Below, one piece after another: positions 8,262 to 17,495 of a stretch of 41,042 nt of DNA; the first letter of the stretch is position 1; each line of letters opens with the position of its first letter. Below the pieces are notes generated by a model. That model was not told the DNA's origin, did not search any database, and was given only the letters and a program-made list of their open reading frames with translations. This stretch comes from an uncultured archaeon (GTDB lineage: Archaea; EX4484-52; LFW-46), in contig CABMCT010000065.1 of the NCBI GenBank assembly GCA_902384675.1, positions 1-41,042 of the forward strand. The letters are read 5' to 3'. A program made the position numbers and the translations under genes.

Positions 8262-9794
8262 ATGGAAATGAAAACAGAAATCAGCGTAAAAGAGAATGAT
8301 AATGCCAGAAGGCTGGCAAATATATTTTCTATCCTTTCTATCGTGCTTGCATCTATACTTGTCATTAGCGTAAGCTCTGTCCTTAGCGCCGCTGCGCCGA
8401 ATGTCGGGCCGATAAGCGTTGAGCAGACGCAGGATGGCTCAAATACGAGCTCAAACATTACGGTAAAGGCGATAATTAATGCATCCGCGGGCACCAATGT
8501 CACATCGTGTTCGGTCCAGACAACTACTGGCGGGCTATGGTTCAATACCTCCATATGGAACCCAAATACAAGCACATGCGTGGCAAACATTAGCGGGCTT
8601 TCTGCAAATGCCACCTACCAGTTTAATATAAAAGCAATAGATAACGCAGGTAATGAAAGCGTAGGTTCTCCTGTAATAAAGGTCATAGGAAGCGCGGCCA
8701 ATATAACTGTCAGTAACGCATCAAGCAATATTACAAGCAATGTTAGTAGCATTAGCAATATTACTGCCAATATCACCAACATCACATCTAATATCACCTC
8801 AAATATTACCCAAATATCTAATATGTCTAATATTACAAACATCACCGCCCCCATGTCATTTACGACCTCGCCGGATAATGTGACTGCAGGACAAAACCAG
8901 ACAACAGTTGATTTTCCTGTGTGCTGGAACGGCTCTGATATCGGCGGGCCGGGAATAGCCAATTTCAGCCTGTTTGTTAAAAACAACACCTTGAGCTGGA
9001 TGCCCTGGACATCGCACGAAAACGCAACAAGCTTTGGCTGCGCAAACTTCACAGGAAGCACAAGAGATACATTCTGCTTTAAATCAAGGGCAACAGATTT
9101 AAACGGGACTATTGAGCCTGACAAGGACGTCGGCAATACCGGTGTAAGCTGCACTAATGTGAAAGCTTTCTCCTCCAACATCACAACTAACGGCACCAAC
9201 GTTACTGGCAACATCACTAATGTTACCGGGAATATTAGTGGCCTGTCAACATTCAATATCAGCCTATCCAGCGGCTGGAACCTGATATCCCTGCCAATCG
9301 TGCCTGTGGATAAAAGCATAACGTCGGTGCTAAAGGACATAAAAAGCAACGTAAGAAGTGTCTGGGCATATGACCCGCTAATGGCAAATTCCACAGGAGG
9401 CTGGCTGAGTTTCGCGCCGGATGCGCCAAGCAACCTTAATACAATGGACGCGGGCTTTGGCTACTGGATTGATATGGCAAACGCCAGCACCCTGACAATA
9501 TTTGGAAACTTTATGTCCCCGGCAACCACGCCGCCGCAAAGAACTCTGGTTCCCGGCTGGAACCTGGTAGGCGAGTATGGAACAGACGCCAAGAGAGCAT
9601 CTTGTTCGCTGTATTCTTTAGTCAATACAAACTCAGGCATTCCAAGATGGACTTCTCTGTGGTCGTACTCCGGAAACTTTACCCCGCTGACCGGCAATAG
9701 CACCATGAGCCCGGGAAAAGGCTTCTGGGCTGCGCTGAATTCGGAACAGGCAAGCTATATGTATGTCATAGGCGACTGCCCTTCATCGCCATAA
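8262..9794 (+). CDS. Secreted/cell-surface glycoprotein, Asn-Ile-Thr/Ser rich
   Basis: 510 residues. A basic N-terminus is followed by a hydrophobic segment (about 17-45, IFSILSIVLASILVI) and then SAAAPN, a signal peptide or anchor. Residues 55-135 look like a fibronectin-type III/Ig-like domain ending in VKVIG. About 145-195 is a run of NITSN-type repeats crowded with N-x-S/T sequons, a likely heavily glycosylated stalk. The C-terminal half holds two GWNLI/GWNLV domains (LSSGWNLISLP and LVPGWNLVGEYG, each with GFGYWI/GKGFWA), found in archaeal surface proteins. ATG 8268 is better spaced from GAGGCG than 8262. Followed 21 nt later by a second surface gene. A structural envelope role is inferred. 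Confidence 0.75.
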   Translation: MEMKTEISVKENDNARRLANIFSILSIVLASILVISVSSVLSAAAPNVGPISVEQTQDGSNTSSNITVKAIINASAGTNVTSCSVQTTTGGLWFNTSIWNPNTSTCVANISGLSANATYQFNIKAIDNAGNESVGSPVIKVIGSAANITVSNASSNITSNVSSISNITANITNITSNITSNITQISNMSNITNITAPMSFTTSPDNVTAGQNQTTVDFPVCWNGSDIGGPGIANFSLFVKNNTLSWMPWTSHENATSFGCANFTGSTRDTFCFKSRATDLNGTIEPDKDVGNTGVSCTNVKAFSSNITTNGTNVTGNITNVTGNISGLSTFNISLSSGWNLISLPIVPVDKSITSVLKDIKSNVRSVWAYDPLMANSTGGWLSFAPDAPSNLNTMDAGFGYWIDMANASTLTIFGNFMSPATTPPQRTLVPGWNLVGEYGTDAKRASCSLYSLVNTNSGIPRWTSLWSYSGNFTPLTGNSTMSPGKGFWAALNSEQASYMYVIGDCPSSP

Positions 9795-9815
9795 AACCGG
9801 CGAGGGACGATTGAA

Positions 9816-10838
9816 ATGAAAACCGAAACTTTTGCTGTGTTAGCAATTTTAGCCGGCTTATTCATCGGAGGAGCCTTTGCAGAAGCTGCTGCCATACCCG
9901 GAATACCGAACCAGTTTTTCGGCTCTGTGAATTCTTTGAATGGCCCTGCCCCGGACGGCACTCTGGTTGAAGCAAAGATTGGCAATATTACAATTGCTTC
10001 AACCGTGACATCAAACGGTTTATACGGCTCTGCGCAGAACTTGTTTCTTATTACCGACCCGGACAACAACATGACTGGAAAAAACATCAGTTTCTACGTA
10101 GCCGGCGACTCTGTTGCTTCCGCAGCCTTTGCCAGTGGCCAGCATACAAAGCTGGACCTTTCTGTAAACAAAAACCTTTGGGCAGACTCAAGTTCCTCAC
10201 AGAGCAACGATAACGGAGTAAATACGAATGCAAACAAAGATAACAAAAACAGCGAAACGCCCGCAGGAATAAAAACACTGACTTTTTTTGATAATGCATC
10301 CTCAATAAAAATAAGCATCAACCTGAAGCGGGCAATTGTAAACCCGTCTCTTTTCATAACTCTTCTTCCGGGAGCTCCTGAAACTGCACCGCAGCAGCCC
10401 GTTTACCAATACATGAATGTCATTGAGAAGAACTTCGCAAATGCCGATATTGACAGCGCAACAGTAGAATTCAGAGTTAGCAGGCGCTGGATTACGGACA
10501 ATAACATAACTGCAGTATACATTTTAAGATATGACAACAGCTGGAATAAGCTACAGACCGAACTGACCGGCTCAACAGCAGATTACAACAGCTACAAGGC
10601 ATACACAAACGCATTTTCTTACCTTGCAATTGCCGGAGAAAAAGCGCCTGCTCAATTGCAGCCCCAGCAGAAAACAGGACAACAGGCTGCAAATTCCTCG
10701 GCCAACAAGGCATTGCCAACAGGCAGCTTTCTTGGCAGCGTCGCCAGCACAACATGGGTCGGCATAATCCTGCTTTTGGCAGTCATTGTCCTGTACGGGT
10801 ATCGCACAAAAGAAAAACGTAAGGAAATGACACAGTAA
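9816..10838 (+). CDS. Surface protein with PGF-pre-PGF-like domain and C-terminal membrane anchor
   Basis: 340 residues. Signal peptide at 1-22 (FAVLAILAGLFIGGAFAEA), then a beta domain (about 30-125), a low-complexity Ser/Asn linker (125-150), and about 150-280 matching the pattern of the archaeal PGF-pre-PGF domain: VEFRVSRRWITDNNI, a short strand with RYDNSWNKLQTEL, and FSYLAIAG. A Gln/Ala/Ser linker leads to a transmembrane helix (about 310-330, WVGIILLLAVIVLYGY) and a basic tail. It would be anchored with its bulk outside. It lies 21 nt after the Asn-rich surface gene, surely one operon; the two may form one envelope structure. The ribosome site is GGCGAGGGACGATTGAA before ATG. Confidence 0.72.
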   Translation: MKTETFAVLAILAGLFIGGAFAEAAAIPGIPNQFFGSVNSLNGPAPDGTLVEAKIGNITIASTVTSNGLYGSAQNLFLITDPDNNMTGKNISFYVAGDSVASAAFASGQHTKLDLSVNKNLWADSSSSQSNDNGVNTNANKDNKNSETPAGIKTLTFFDNASSIKISINLKRAIVNPSLFITLLPGAPETAPQQPVYQYMNVIEKNFANADIDSATVEFRVSRRWITDNNITAVYILRYDNSWNKLQTELTGSTADYNSYKAYTNAFSYLAIAGEKAPAQLQPQQKTGQQAANSSANKALPTGSFLGSVASTTWVGIILLLAVIVLYGYRTKEKRKEMTQ

Positions 10839-10874
10839 TAAACCACCGGCAGTAACTGTGGGAACTTCTGCAGA

Positions 10875-11429
10875 TTACAGCCCGAGCCTTTCCGCGATTT
10901 CCTTCATTGCGGCAAGAGAAATCTCAACGAACTTGTCATAAGGAATCCCTGCTTTTTCGCATTCCATGATGTTCTCGCGCTTTGAGCCTGCAGCAAATCC
11001 CTTTTTCTTGAATGCGTTTTTGACAGAATCTTCGCTGACATTTGCCAGCTTCTTTTCTTTTACCATCGCGCATGCGATTATCAAACCCGTCATTGAATCC
11101 GCGGCAACAAGCATATGCTCCATTTTCTTTATCCTCTGCGGGGCATCGGGATTCATGTAGTTGTGCGCGACAATTGCATGAATCAGCTCTGCCGGCAAAT
11201 CCTTGTCCGCGAGAAGCTCCTTTGCAAGGACTCCGTGCATCACCGGATTTGCCTTTGTCTTCTCGAAATCGATGTCGTGCAAAAGGCCGCATAGCGCCCA
11301 CATCTCCACATCTTCCTTAAGATAGTGTGCTGCTGCCTTCATTATCGCCTCTGTCGCATACATGTGCTTCAGGAGAAACTCGCCATTTACGTGCTGTTTC
11401 ACTAACTCTTCTGCTTCCGAGCGGTTCAT
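10875..11429 (-). CDS. HD-domain phosphohydrolase
   Basis: 184 residues from the ATG at 11429; a TTG start at 11441 would add only four. The HD signature is LLHDIDFE (His51-Asp52), with a preceding KHMYATEAIM helix, the later HAIVAHN helix and AADSMTG, the usual metal ligands of small HD hydrolases acting on nucleotides or other phosphoesters. Substrate unknown. AAAATATTT about 15-25 nt upstream may be the TATA box of a leaderless message. The gene follows the proton ATPase gene with a short gap in the same direction. Confidence 0.85.
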   Translation of the reverse strand: MNRSEAEELVKQHVNGEFLLKHMYATEAIMKAAAHYLKEDVEMWALCGLLHDIDFEKTKANPVMHGVLAKELLADKDLPAELIHAIVAHNYMNPDAPQRIKKMEHMLVAADSMTGLIIACAMVKEKKLANVSEDSVKNAFKKKGFAAGSKRENIMECEKAGIPYDKFVEISLAAMKEIAERLGL

Positions 11430-11460
11430 ACAGATCAACAAATATTTTTAACTTACATTC

Positions 11461-13767
11461 TTAATAATCTTTCGAAAAAATCTTTGCCGCATCGCTTACC
11501 TGCATCCAGAAGAATGCATAGAGCCATACAAAAGCTATCATGGATAAGGATACCTGCTGCATTATTATCCCGAAGTAAGCGAATAATGAGGCTATAAGCT
11601 GCGTTCCCAAAACAGATGCAAGCAATATCTTACTTGGCATGAATTTGTACCATCTTTCCTTTGCCCTTGCAACAAGCAGGAGGAAATGGCCTCCCAGCGA
11701 CAGCTTCAAAAAGAACAGCGTCTGTAGCTGGCCAAGATTCAGATGGAAATACTCCAGCGCAAGCCATAAAAATATGATACTATTGACAACGCCCACCATT
11801 CCAAGAATTACCCCCAGCGAAGTCCTTTTTTTAAAATCAATTTTTGAAGGTGTGCTAGATATCTTAACACGGTCAAATGCTATCGAGATTATCGGAATGT
11901 CGTTTAGAAGAGACAGAAAAATTATCTGAAGCGGGGTTAAAGGATAGCTGCCTATCAGGAGGCTGATTAAAAGTATTGTCATGATAAGCCTGAAACTTTC
12001 CGATATCCTATATATTGTGTAATAATAGATTTTCTCGAATATTATCCTGCTTTCTATCAAGGCATCTGTTATGACCGAGATTCCTGGCGAGAGGAGCACC
12101 ACATCTGCCGAATTTTTTGTCGCATCAGTGGCAGTGCTGACAGCGATTCCCACATTCGCTTCTTTTATCGCAGGGATGTCGTTAACGCCGTCGCCGGTTA
12201 CTGCGCAGACGTATTTCGGCCTGGATGCAATGACCAGCTTATATTTATCTTCAGGGAACAGCCCGGAGAAGGAATCATAATTTTCTACAGTCGCTGCATC
12301 ATAATTTTTTATCTCATTCCTGCTGATTGTCCTGTCTCCTATGCCGATAATTTTTGAAATCATATTCGCGATAAACCTATTGTCGCCTGTCACCATCTTT
12401 GTTGTTATCTGGTTATCTTTCAGGAACCGGACCGCGCTTCCGGCGTCATTTCGCGGAGGGTTCAAGAGAAGGAGAAGCCCTGCCGGCCTGAAGCTTTTGC
12501 CTGCCTTGTGTGCAACAGCAATAATCTTGTAGCCGTCTTCGGAGAATTTCCTGACATTTTTCTCCATGCGCTCTTTTTCTGCTTTTGATAAGCTGCATAA
12601 CTTTGCGATTGTATCCGGCTCTCCTTTTGCAATAGAGAATTTTTTCTTTCCGAAAAATGCGGTGCTTAAAGACATCTTGCTCTCGGGGGTTGCAGGCAGA
12701 TATTTTGTAATCCGAAAATCGCGCTTCAAATCCATGCTTTTGGCTTTGGAAACTATCGCACTGTCTATCACGTCATCCGCTGATTCGTCGCTGCAGGCAT
12801 AAGCCAGCTTCATCACAAAGCCCTTTGTTCCTGTATACGGATAGACATCGGCAACCGATATGTCATTTGTAGTAAGCGTGCCTGTCTTGTCGCTCAACAG
12901 CAAATTGACGTTCGAGAGGTCCTCAAGCGATGCCAGCCTTCTTACTACAACATCTTTCTTCGATAAAGAATAAACACCGAGCGAAGTCACCAGCGTTATT
13001 ACAGTCGGCAACGCTATGGGAAAGCTTGCTATAGCGATGCTTATAATGAGAGTCAGTATTTCCAGAACCGGCTTTGAAAAATAAAGGAAATATGCGGCCA
13101 ATATGACCATTGAAATCAATCCGGCAGCTATGAGAAATTTCGTTATCATTATCACATCTTTTTCCAGTACGCTTTCCTTATGTCCTGATGCAATAAGCTT
13201 GATTGTTTTCCCGAAATACGTATTTTTTCCTGTCGCGGTTATTTCGCAGGTGCATTTCCCGGCTTTCACTATGGATGTCGAATAAAGCGCATCTCCTGCT
13301 TTTTTTTCTTTGGGAAACGATTCGCCGGTGAGCATCGACTCGTCAAGCGCCATGCCGGCTGCTTCAAGAATCTTGCAGTCCGCAGGCACTATGTCTCCTT
13401 TTTCAAGAATTATGGCATCCCCGGGAACCACCAGCCGGGAATCGATTTTTATTTCTTTCCAGTCCCTGATTACTTTGGTCTTTATGGCGAGCTTCTCTTT
13501 CAATTTTTCTATAACGTTTTCTGCCTTGTACTCGTGGTAGAACGAGATTATTATATTAATCAAAAGAAGCGAAAGAATCACATAAGCATCTTCGATTCTC
13601 TTGGCCAGAAACGAAAGCATCAATGCAACTTCCATCATCAATGAAGTCGGCTTGACAAACCACCTTAAGAATTGGATAATTGGATTGGATTCTTTTTCCT
13701 CGATTTCGTTGGCTCCGTATTCTTTTAATTTTGATTCTGCTTCTTGAGAACTCAATCCCCCATACAT
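11461..13767 (-). CDS. Plasma-membrane proton-efflux P-type ATPase (P3A type)
   Basis: 768 residues. Landmarks in order: TGES (147-150) in the actuator domain, PIALP (about 250-254) in the ion-binding helix as in H+-ATPases of type IIIA, the phosphorylation motif SDKTGTLT with Asp293, KGEPD for nucleotide binding, and GDGVNDIPAIK near 525. Several hydrophobic helices flank these at 40-80, 205-260 and in the last 150 residues. It would pump protons out using ATP. The start ATG lies about 25 nt after CAACTATAAAAAG, so it is probably leaderless. Slightly shorter than fungal/plant relatives, as usual for archaeal forms lacking the regulatory tail. Confidence 0.92.
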   Translation of the reverse strand: MYGGLSSQEAESKLKEYGANEIEEKESNPIIQFLRWFVKPTSLMMEVALMLSFLAKRIEDAYVILSLLLINIIISFYHEYKAENVIEKLKEKLAIKTKVIRDWKEIKIDSRLVVPGDAIILEKGDIVPADCKILEAAGMALDESMLTGESFPKEKKAGDALYSTSIVKAGKCTCEITATGKNTYFGKTIKLIASGHKESVLEKDVIMITKFLIAAGLISMVILAAYFLYFSKPVLEILTLIISIAIASFPIALPTVITLVTSLGVYSLSKKDVVVRRLASLEDLSNVNLLLSDKTGTLTTNDISVADVYPYTGTKGFVMKLAYACSDESADDVIDSAIVSKAKSMDLKRDFRITKYLPATPESKMSLSTAFFGKKKFSIAKGEPDTIAKLCSLSKAEKERMEKNVRKFSEDGYKIIAVAHKAGKSFRPAGLLLLLNPPRNDAGSAVRFLKDNQITTKMVTGDNRFIANMISKIIGIGDRTISRNEIKNYDAATVENYDSFSGLFPEDKYKLVIASRPKYVCAVTGDGVNDIPAIKEANVGIAVSTATDATKNSADVVLLSPGISVITDALIESRIIFEKIYYYTIYRISESFRLIMTILLISLLIGSYPLTPLQIIFLSLLNDIPIISIAFDRVKISSTPSKIDFKKRTSLGVILGMVGVVNSIIFLWLALEYFHLNLGQLQTLFFLKLSLGGHFLLLVARAKERWYKFMPSKILLASVLGTQLIASLFAYFGIIMQQVSLSMIAFVWLYAFFWMQVSDAAKIFSKDY

Positions 13768-13809
13768 AGAGAACTATTTATCAGGAGTCTTTTTATAGTT
13801 GAAAGCCAA

Positions 13810-14253
13810 TCATCGCAAATACTTTATAGCATCAACAGGATACAATTTTCCGGAAAGATAATCCCTGACAGTTGCCTTTACAGAAGAGCTACGCAGTTTT
13901 GAATCATCCATTGCAAGAATTTCTTTCGGTGCGAACCATTTTGCGTCAAGAATTTCGCCTTTCGGAATTTTCAGTTTGCCTGAAATAATTGATGCTTTGA
14001 ACTGGAAACGGATTGTCATTCGCTCGCCATTTTTTACAGCGTACTGATAAACGCCGAGCAAACCGTCAATTTTCACATCGAAACCGGTCTCTTCTTTTAT
14101 TTCACGGAATGCACCGTCGATAATTCTTTCCGGCGGGTCGAAGTGCCCTGCAGGGACATTCCATAATCCGCGCGCAGACTCTTTCGCCTCCTGCACAAGA
14201 AGAATTTTGCCGTCTTTCTCAACTATTCCGCCGCAGACCACAAGAAATTCCAT
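13810..14253 (-). CDS. Nudix hydrolase
   Basis: 147 residues. The full Nudix box is present at about 36-58: GHFDPPE, then seven residues, then REIKEETGF, matching G-x5-E-x7-REUxEExGU exactly. Such enzymes cleave nucleoside diphosphates linked to another group, often as house-cleaning or in NAD/nucleotide turnover. VCGGIVEKDGKILLVQE is the usual first strand pair. The ATG at 14253 is favoured over TTG 14259; GAGGT lies about 11-15 nt upstream. It shares direction and close spacing with the EamA gene and may be co-transcribed. Substrate cannot be told. Confidence 0.92.
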   Translation of the reverse strand: MEFLVVCGGIVEKDGKILLVQEAKESARGLWNVPAGHFDPPERIIDGAFREIKEETGFDVKIDGLLGVYQYAVKNGERMTIRFQFKASIISGKLKIPKGEILDAKWFAPKEILAMDDSKLRSSSVKATVRDYLSGKLYPVDAIKYLR

Positions 14254-14262
14254 AAACAAATA

Positions 14263-15132
14263 TTACCTCGACAAAATATAAATGCCGATAATAAGCAGAA
14301 CCGCGCCGATTACGCGCGCCATGCCGTGCTTTTCTTTCAAAACGAGCCAGCCGATAAGCGCTGCAAACAACGGAAGCGTTCCTGAAACCGGCAGGACTTT
14401 TGCTGCGTTTTGCATTGAAAGCGAGTAAAACTGGAATGCGACCCCGAGAGGCGCGGCAATCGATGCGGCAAGAACCAGTCCAATAAGCTTCTTTTCTTTG
14501 CGTACTGTGTTTATTGTCTGAACAAGTTGCCTGCGCTTTGTTGCGAATGAAAAAATAATAACATAAATAGAATCAAGAAAATACATGTAAAGCGAAAGCA
14601 CAAGAGGATTCATTGTACCGACCCCAAGCTTGGCAACTATTCCAATAAGTGCAAGCAATACGGCAGATATTGCAATTAAAACGATACCTGCAGACTTTTT
14701 CGGAACTATTATTTTCCCGTCAGCCCAGACAATATAGCCGCCAAGTATAATGACAACGACTCCGAGAAAATCACGCGGAACAAATTTTTCAGACAGCAAA
14801 ACAACTGCAAGAAAAAATGAAAGCAGGACAACTATCGCATCGCGGTATGGGATTAATTTTGATACCTCGCCGGCTTTGAGCGCATAAAAATAAGTTACTG
14901 CAGCCAGAAAATAAAGCACCGATAACGCAAGCGCCGGGTAACTTATGCCCGATGCAAAAGGAACTGCAAGAGCAAGTACAAAAATAAACGCAACAACTGC
15001 ATTGATAGAAAACCTTATTGCAGAAAGCGCCAGCGCATCGACCTTTGCATTTTTCAGTATCTGCTTGTCGAAAACAGCTACAAGCGCGTGAAGGAAAGCG
15101 TAAGATAATGCGAGTATGAGCCAGAGTTCCAT
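14263..15132 (-). CDS. EamA/DMT-family membrane transporter
   Basis: 289 residues with about ten hydrophobic helices in two similar halves, typical of drug/metabolite transporters. The first half ends in LLSEKFVPRDFLGVVVIILGGYIVW and the second in WLVLKEKHGMARVIGAVLLIIGIYIL, the two EamA signature ends. It acts in the cytoplasmic membrane and probably exports a small metabolite; substrate unknown. GAGGTAATTGA before ATG is a good ribosome site. It sits 9 nt before the Nudix gene, with gatD upstream in the same direction. Confidence 0.87.
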   Translation of the reverse strand: MELWLILALSYAFLHALVAVFDKQILKNAKVDALALSAIRFSINAVVAFIFVLALAVPFASGISYPALALSVLYFLAAVTYFYALKAGEVSKLIPYRDAIVVLLSFFLAVVLLSEKFVPRDFLGVVVIILGGYIVWADGKIIVPKKSAGIVLIAISAVLLALIGIVAKLGVGTMNPLVLSLYMYFLDSIYVIIFSFATKRRQLVQTINTVRKEKKLIGLVLAASIAAPLGVAFQFYSLSMQNAAKVLPVSGTLPLFAALIGWLVLKEKHGMARVIGAVLLIIGIYILSR

Positions 15133-15161
15133 TCAATTACCTCTCAATTACTTCTGCATTC

Positions 15162-16487
15162 TTAGTACAAAAACGTCTCATCCACAATCCTTTCAGAAAT
15201 CTCTCCTGCATAATTCGTAAGCATCATCTCCTTTGCTTTCTTTGCATCCTTTGTGTGCCCAAGAACCCATCCAAGCTTGATATAAGCGACTTCCGGAAGC
15301 ATATCCTTTGCGAAAATAACTCCGGCCTGTTCCATTTCAATCAGTGTGCGGTAGACGTGCGGATGCGTGCTGCCGTAAAGCGTCTGGGACGCGCTGACAA
15401 GAACGACTCCTGATTTTATGGCGTTTTTAATCGCGGTTTTCCAGGATTTTTTCGGGTCAATCGTAGCCCACGGAACATGGCCGAGAGCTGTTGTCAGCAT
15501 CACGATTCCGCGAAAACCTTTTTTCACATAAAAATCAAGTATCGTCGGGTCTGCGCCGGGATAGACTGCAACCTGCGCAACTTTTTCCTCGAATTTTGTA
15601 TCTGCAATGACGTTATTTTCATTTCTTGCGTGATAATTTCCGTCAATTACATCAAGCTTCCCATCGGTGCCGATTTTCCCAATTGGCAATGCATTTATCG
15701 GCCTGAATGCGTCCCTGCGCGAAGTGTGCATTTTCCTGACTTTTGTCCCGCGATTGATCAGACAATAATCATCATTTGTCGTGCCATGCATCACAATTGA
15801 AACTTCTGCGATGTCTGACAGGCAATAATGCGCCGCGCATACAAGATTCATTGCGCCGTCAAAACTTCCGCGGTCAGGCGAGCGCTGCGCTCCTACAACT
15901 GCAACAGGCTTGTTTAAATTATGCAGCATAAATGAAAGTGCAGCAGAAGTATAATGCAATGTATCTGTGCCATGGGTGATGATTACACCGCGCGCATCAG
16001 AGTTCAGTTCTTTGGCAGCTTCTTTTGCAAGCTCCTGCCATTGTGCAGGCGTCATATCCTCGGATGCAATCCTAAAAGGGCTCCTGATAGATTTTATGTT
16101 GACAAAATCGCGAAGTTCCGGAGTTGTACGCAGGATTTCATCCGGTTCCATCAGCATGAAGACACCCCCGGTTTTATAATCCACGCGCGATGAAATTGTC
16201 CCTCCGGTTGCAATCAGAGAGATAGGCGGTTTTGATTTGTCAAAGGATAATTTTCCAGCTGGCGCACTTCCAACCTTAGAGACGGCATGCTCCAATTTTT
16301 CTATCTTATCGCCCTTCGTGAATTTGATGCCGACATTATATCCGCTGTCCAGCTTGATTATAATATTGTTTGCATCGCCTGCTTCCGGGCGCGGCATTAA
16401 AATGCCCTCGTAATCTTTGAAAAGAATCCTGTCACCAACTGAAATTTTTTTTGATTTGAGAACCTGGCTGACTTCCTTGGGGTACAT
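15162..16487 (-). CDS. gatD: Glutamyl-tRNA(Gln) amidotransferase subunit D
   Basis: Asparaginase-like subunit that releases ammonia from glutamine or asparagine for GatE. 441 residues, standard length. Residues 1-80 form the GatD-specific N-terminal barrel (VGDRILFKDYEGILMPRPE). The asparaginase core has ATGGTISS (about 93-100, catalytic Thr) and the second active-site motif THGTDTLH (171-178), followed by VGAQRSPDRGSFDG. Upstream a minus-strand TATA box (CATATAAAAT, about 16510-16519) precedes ATG by roughly 25-30 nt. The partner gene gatE is elsewhere in the window, so the two subunits are not in one operon. Confidence 0.96.
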   Translation of the reverse strand: MYPKEVSQVLKSKKISVGDRILFKDYEGILMPRPEAGDANNIIIKLDSGYNVGIKFTKGDKIEKLEHAVSKVGSAPAGKLSFDKSKPPISLIATGGTISSRVDYKTGGVFMLMEPDEILRTTPELRDFVNIKSIRSPFRIASEDMTPAQWQELAKEAAKELNSDARGVIITHGTDTLHYTSAALSFMLHNLNKPVAVVGAQRSPDRGSFDGAMNLVCAAHYCLSDIAEVSIVMHGTTNDDYCLINRGTKVRKMHTSRRDAFRPINALPIGKIGTDGKLDVIDGNYHARNENNVIADTKFEEKVAQVAVYPGADPTILDFYVKKGFRGIVMLTTALGHVPWATIDPKKSWKTAIKNAIKSGVVLVSASQTLYGSTHPHVYRTLIEMEQAGVIFAKDMLPEVAYIKLGWVLGHTKDAKKAKEMMLTNYAGEISERIVDETFLY

Positions 16488-16590
16488 GATAATTATTAGG
16501 AAAGGGAATTTTATATGCTCGCGTTTCTGACATTAAACGCAAAACCGAAACACATAAAAACCTGACGGATAAAATTGAAAAAATAAAAGC

Positions 16591-16900
16591 TTATATACTA
16601 GTTACGCACAATAATACTTAGTGACTTAAATGGTACATGACACAGCAATGTGGAATTCTTTGAACCCGTTTGTGTCAGTTGATGTACTGTCTTTCAGATT
16701 CAACACCTGCATTAACTACTGCCTACACCTAAGTGCTTAATGCGGGATGATTCCAAATCTGATAAAATTCTAAGGATGACCGTGTTCTTCCAAGGTTAGT
16801 GTAATATTATTCAATCTATCCCAAAAGGGCTCCAGCGGGATTCTTGCAGTCTAAGCCCCTGCGAGAATCCCGGGGTTTTGCAGCCGTGATGTTCCCGGAG
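16591..16900 (+). ncRNA. Candidate structured RNA with its own promoter
   Basis: TTATATACT at 16591-16599 is a good TATA box; start would be near 16620. Three stem-loops follow: GTACAT/ATGTAC with inner GACACA/TGTGTC (about 16632-16687); CAGATT/AATCTG enclosing CCTGCATTAA/TTAATGCGGG (about 16695-16772); and CGGGATTCTTGCAG (16836-16849) with CTGCGAGAATCCCG (16859-16872), 14 bp with one G-U and a following GTTTTG. RNase P and SRP RNA signatures are not seen. A 36-codon frame (16630-16740, begins MVHDTAMWNSLNP) overlaps the first part and is an alternative explanation. The rest of the 477-nt gap shows nothing further. Confidence 0.4.
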
Positions 16901-16964
16901 CAATTCCGTTTAAGAATTCATTGCAGGCTCAAAACCCGCCCGAAGCCCGAAAGAAATTTTTTGA

Positions 16965-17393
16965 TTAGAATTCTGAAGCGATTGCTGGTGGACGATATCC
17001 TTTTTCTACAATCTTGGAAAGCTGTATGCTGCCTGTCGGCTTAGATTTAAGAATTTTAAAATATTCTGCGGCTGCGGTTCCTGTGCCTGTCAGTGTAATG
17101 GTCCTTAGACCGCCGTGATATACAATGCCATTTCGCTCTAAATAACTTAATGCCTCGCGCATCTCTTTCTTAACATTCCCGTTTATAGGATCTCTTGTTT
17201 CAACTAGCAAATGCGTTTCAATATCTTCTATATCTACAGACCCTGTGCTTTCGTAGTCTAAAAGAAAAAGTGCAATTTTTACTCCCGTTGGGCAACGCTC
17301 ATAGATGTGCTCCATCCGTGAGCTTCTTAATTCAAGGTACATTCTCTCGAATTTGTTTGTCTTTTCGGCGCCAGCTAAGCCCTGAGCCACCAT
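16965..17393 (-). CDS. Unknown protein with winged-helix-like C-terminal half
   Basis: 142 residues, family not recognised. Residues about 45-120 read like a wHTH: two helices (IEDIETHLLVE, KKEMREALSYLERNGIVYH) followed by a beta wing (GGLRTITLTGTGTAAAEYF), the LERNGIV/LT-G pattern being common in archaeal DNA-binding proteins. No cysteine cluster, signal or membrane helix. A minus-strand TATA box TTTATAAAT (17415-17423) sits about 25-30 nt before the ATG, so it is probably leaderless. It is divergent from EF-2, and hairpin repeat R1 lies between them. Confidence 0.6.
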   Translation of the reverse strand: MVAQGLAGAEKTNKFERMYLELRSSRMEHIYERCPTGVKIALFLLDYESTGSVDIEDIETHLLVETRDPINGNVKKEMREALSYLERNGIVYHGGLRTITLTGTGTAAAEYFKILKSKPTGSIQLSKIVEKGYRPPAIASEF

Positions 17394-17454
17394 AATTATT
17401 GTGTCTCGATGACATTTATAAATCTTTCAAAAAATCCACGCTCATATCCAATAG

Positions 17455-17464
17455 GTTTAAAAAC
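17455..17464 (+). promoter_or_regulatory. EF-2 TATA box
   Basis: GTTTAAAAAC-type box within AGGTTTAAAAACCT. With the usual 25-nt spacing, transcription would start near 17485, making a leader of about 180 nt that contains the whole of hairpin repeat R1. Confidence 0.5.
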
Positions 17465-17495
17465 CTTACTAATGAAGTTAATTTACGTTCTAGCT

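Noticed and set aside
16620-16900. RNase P RNA or SRP RNA
   Set aside because: The conserved cores of neither RNA are visible on either strand.
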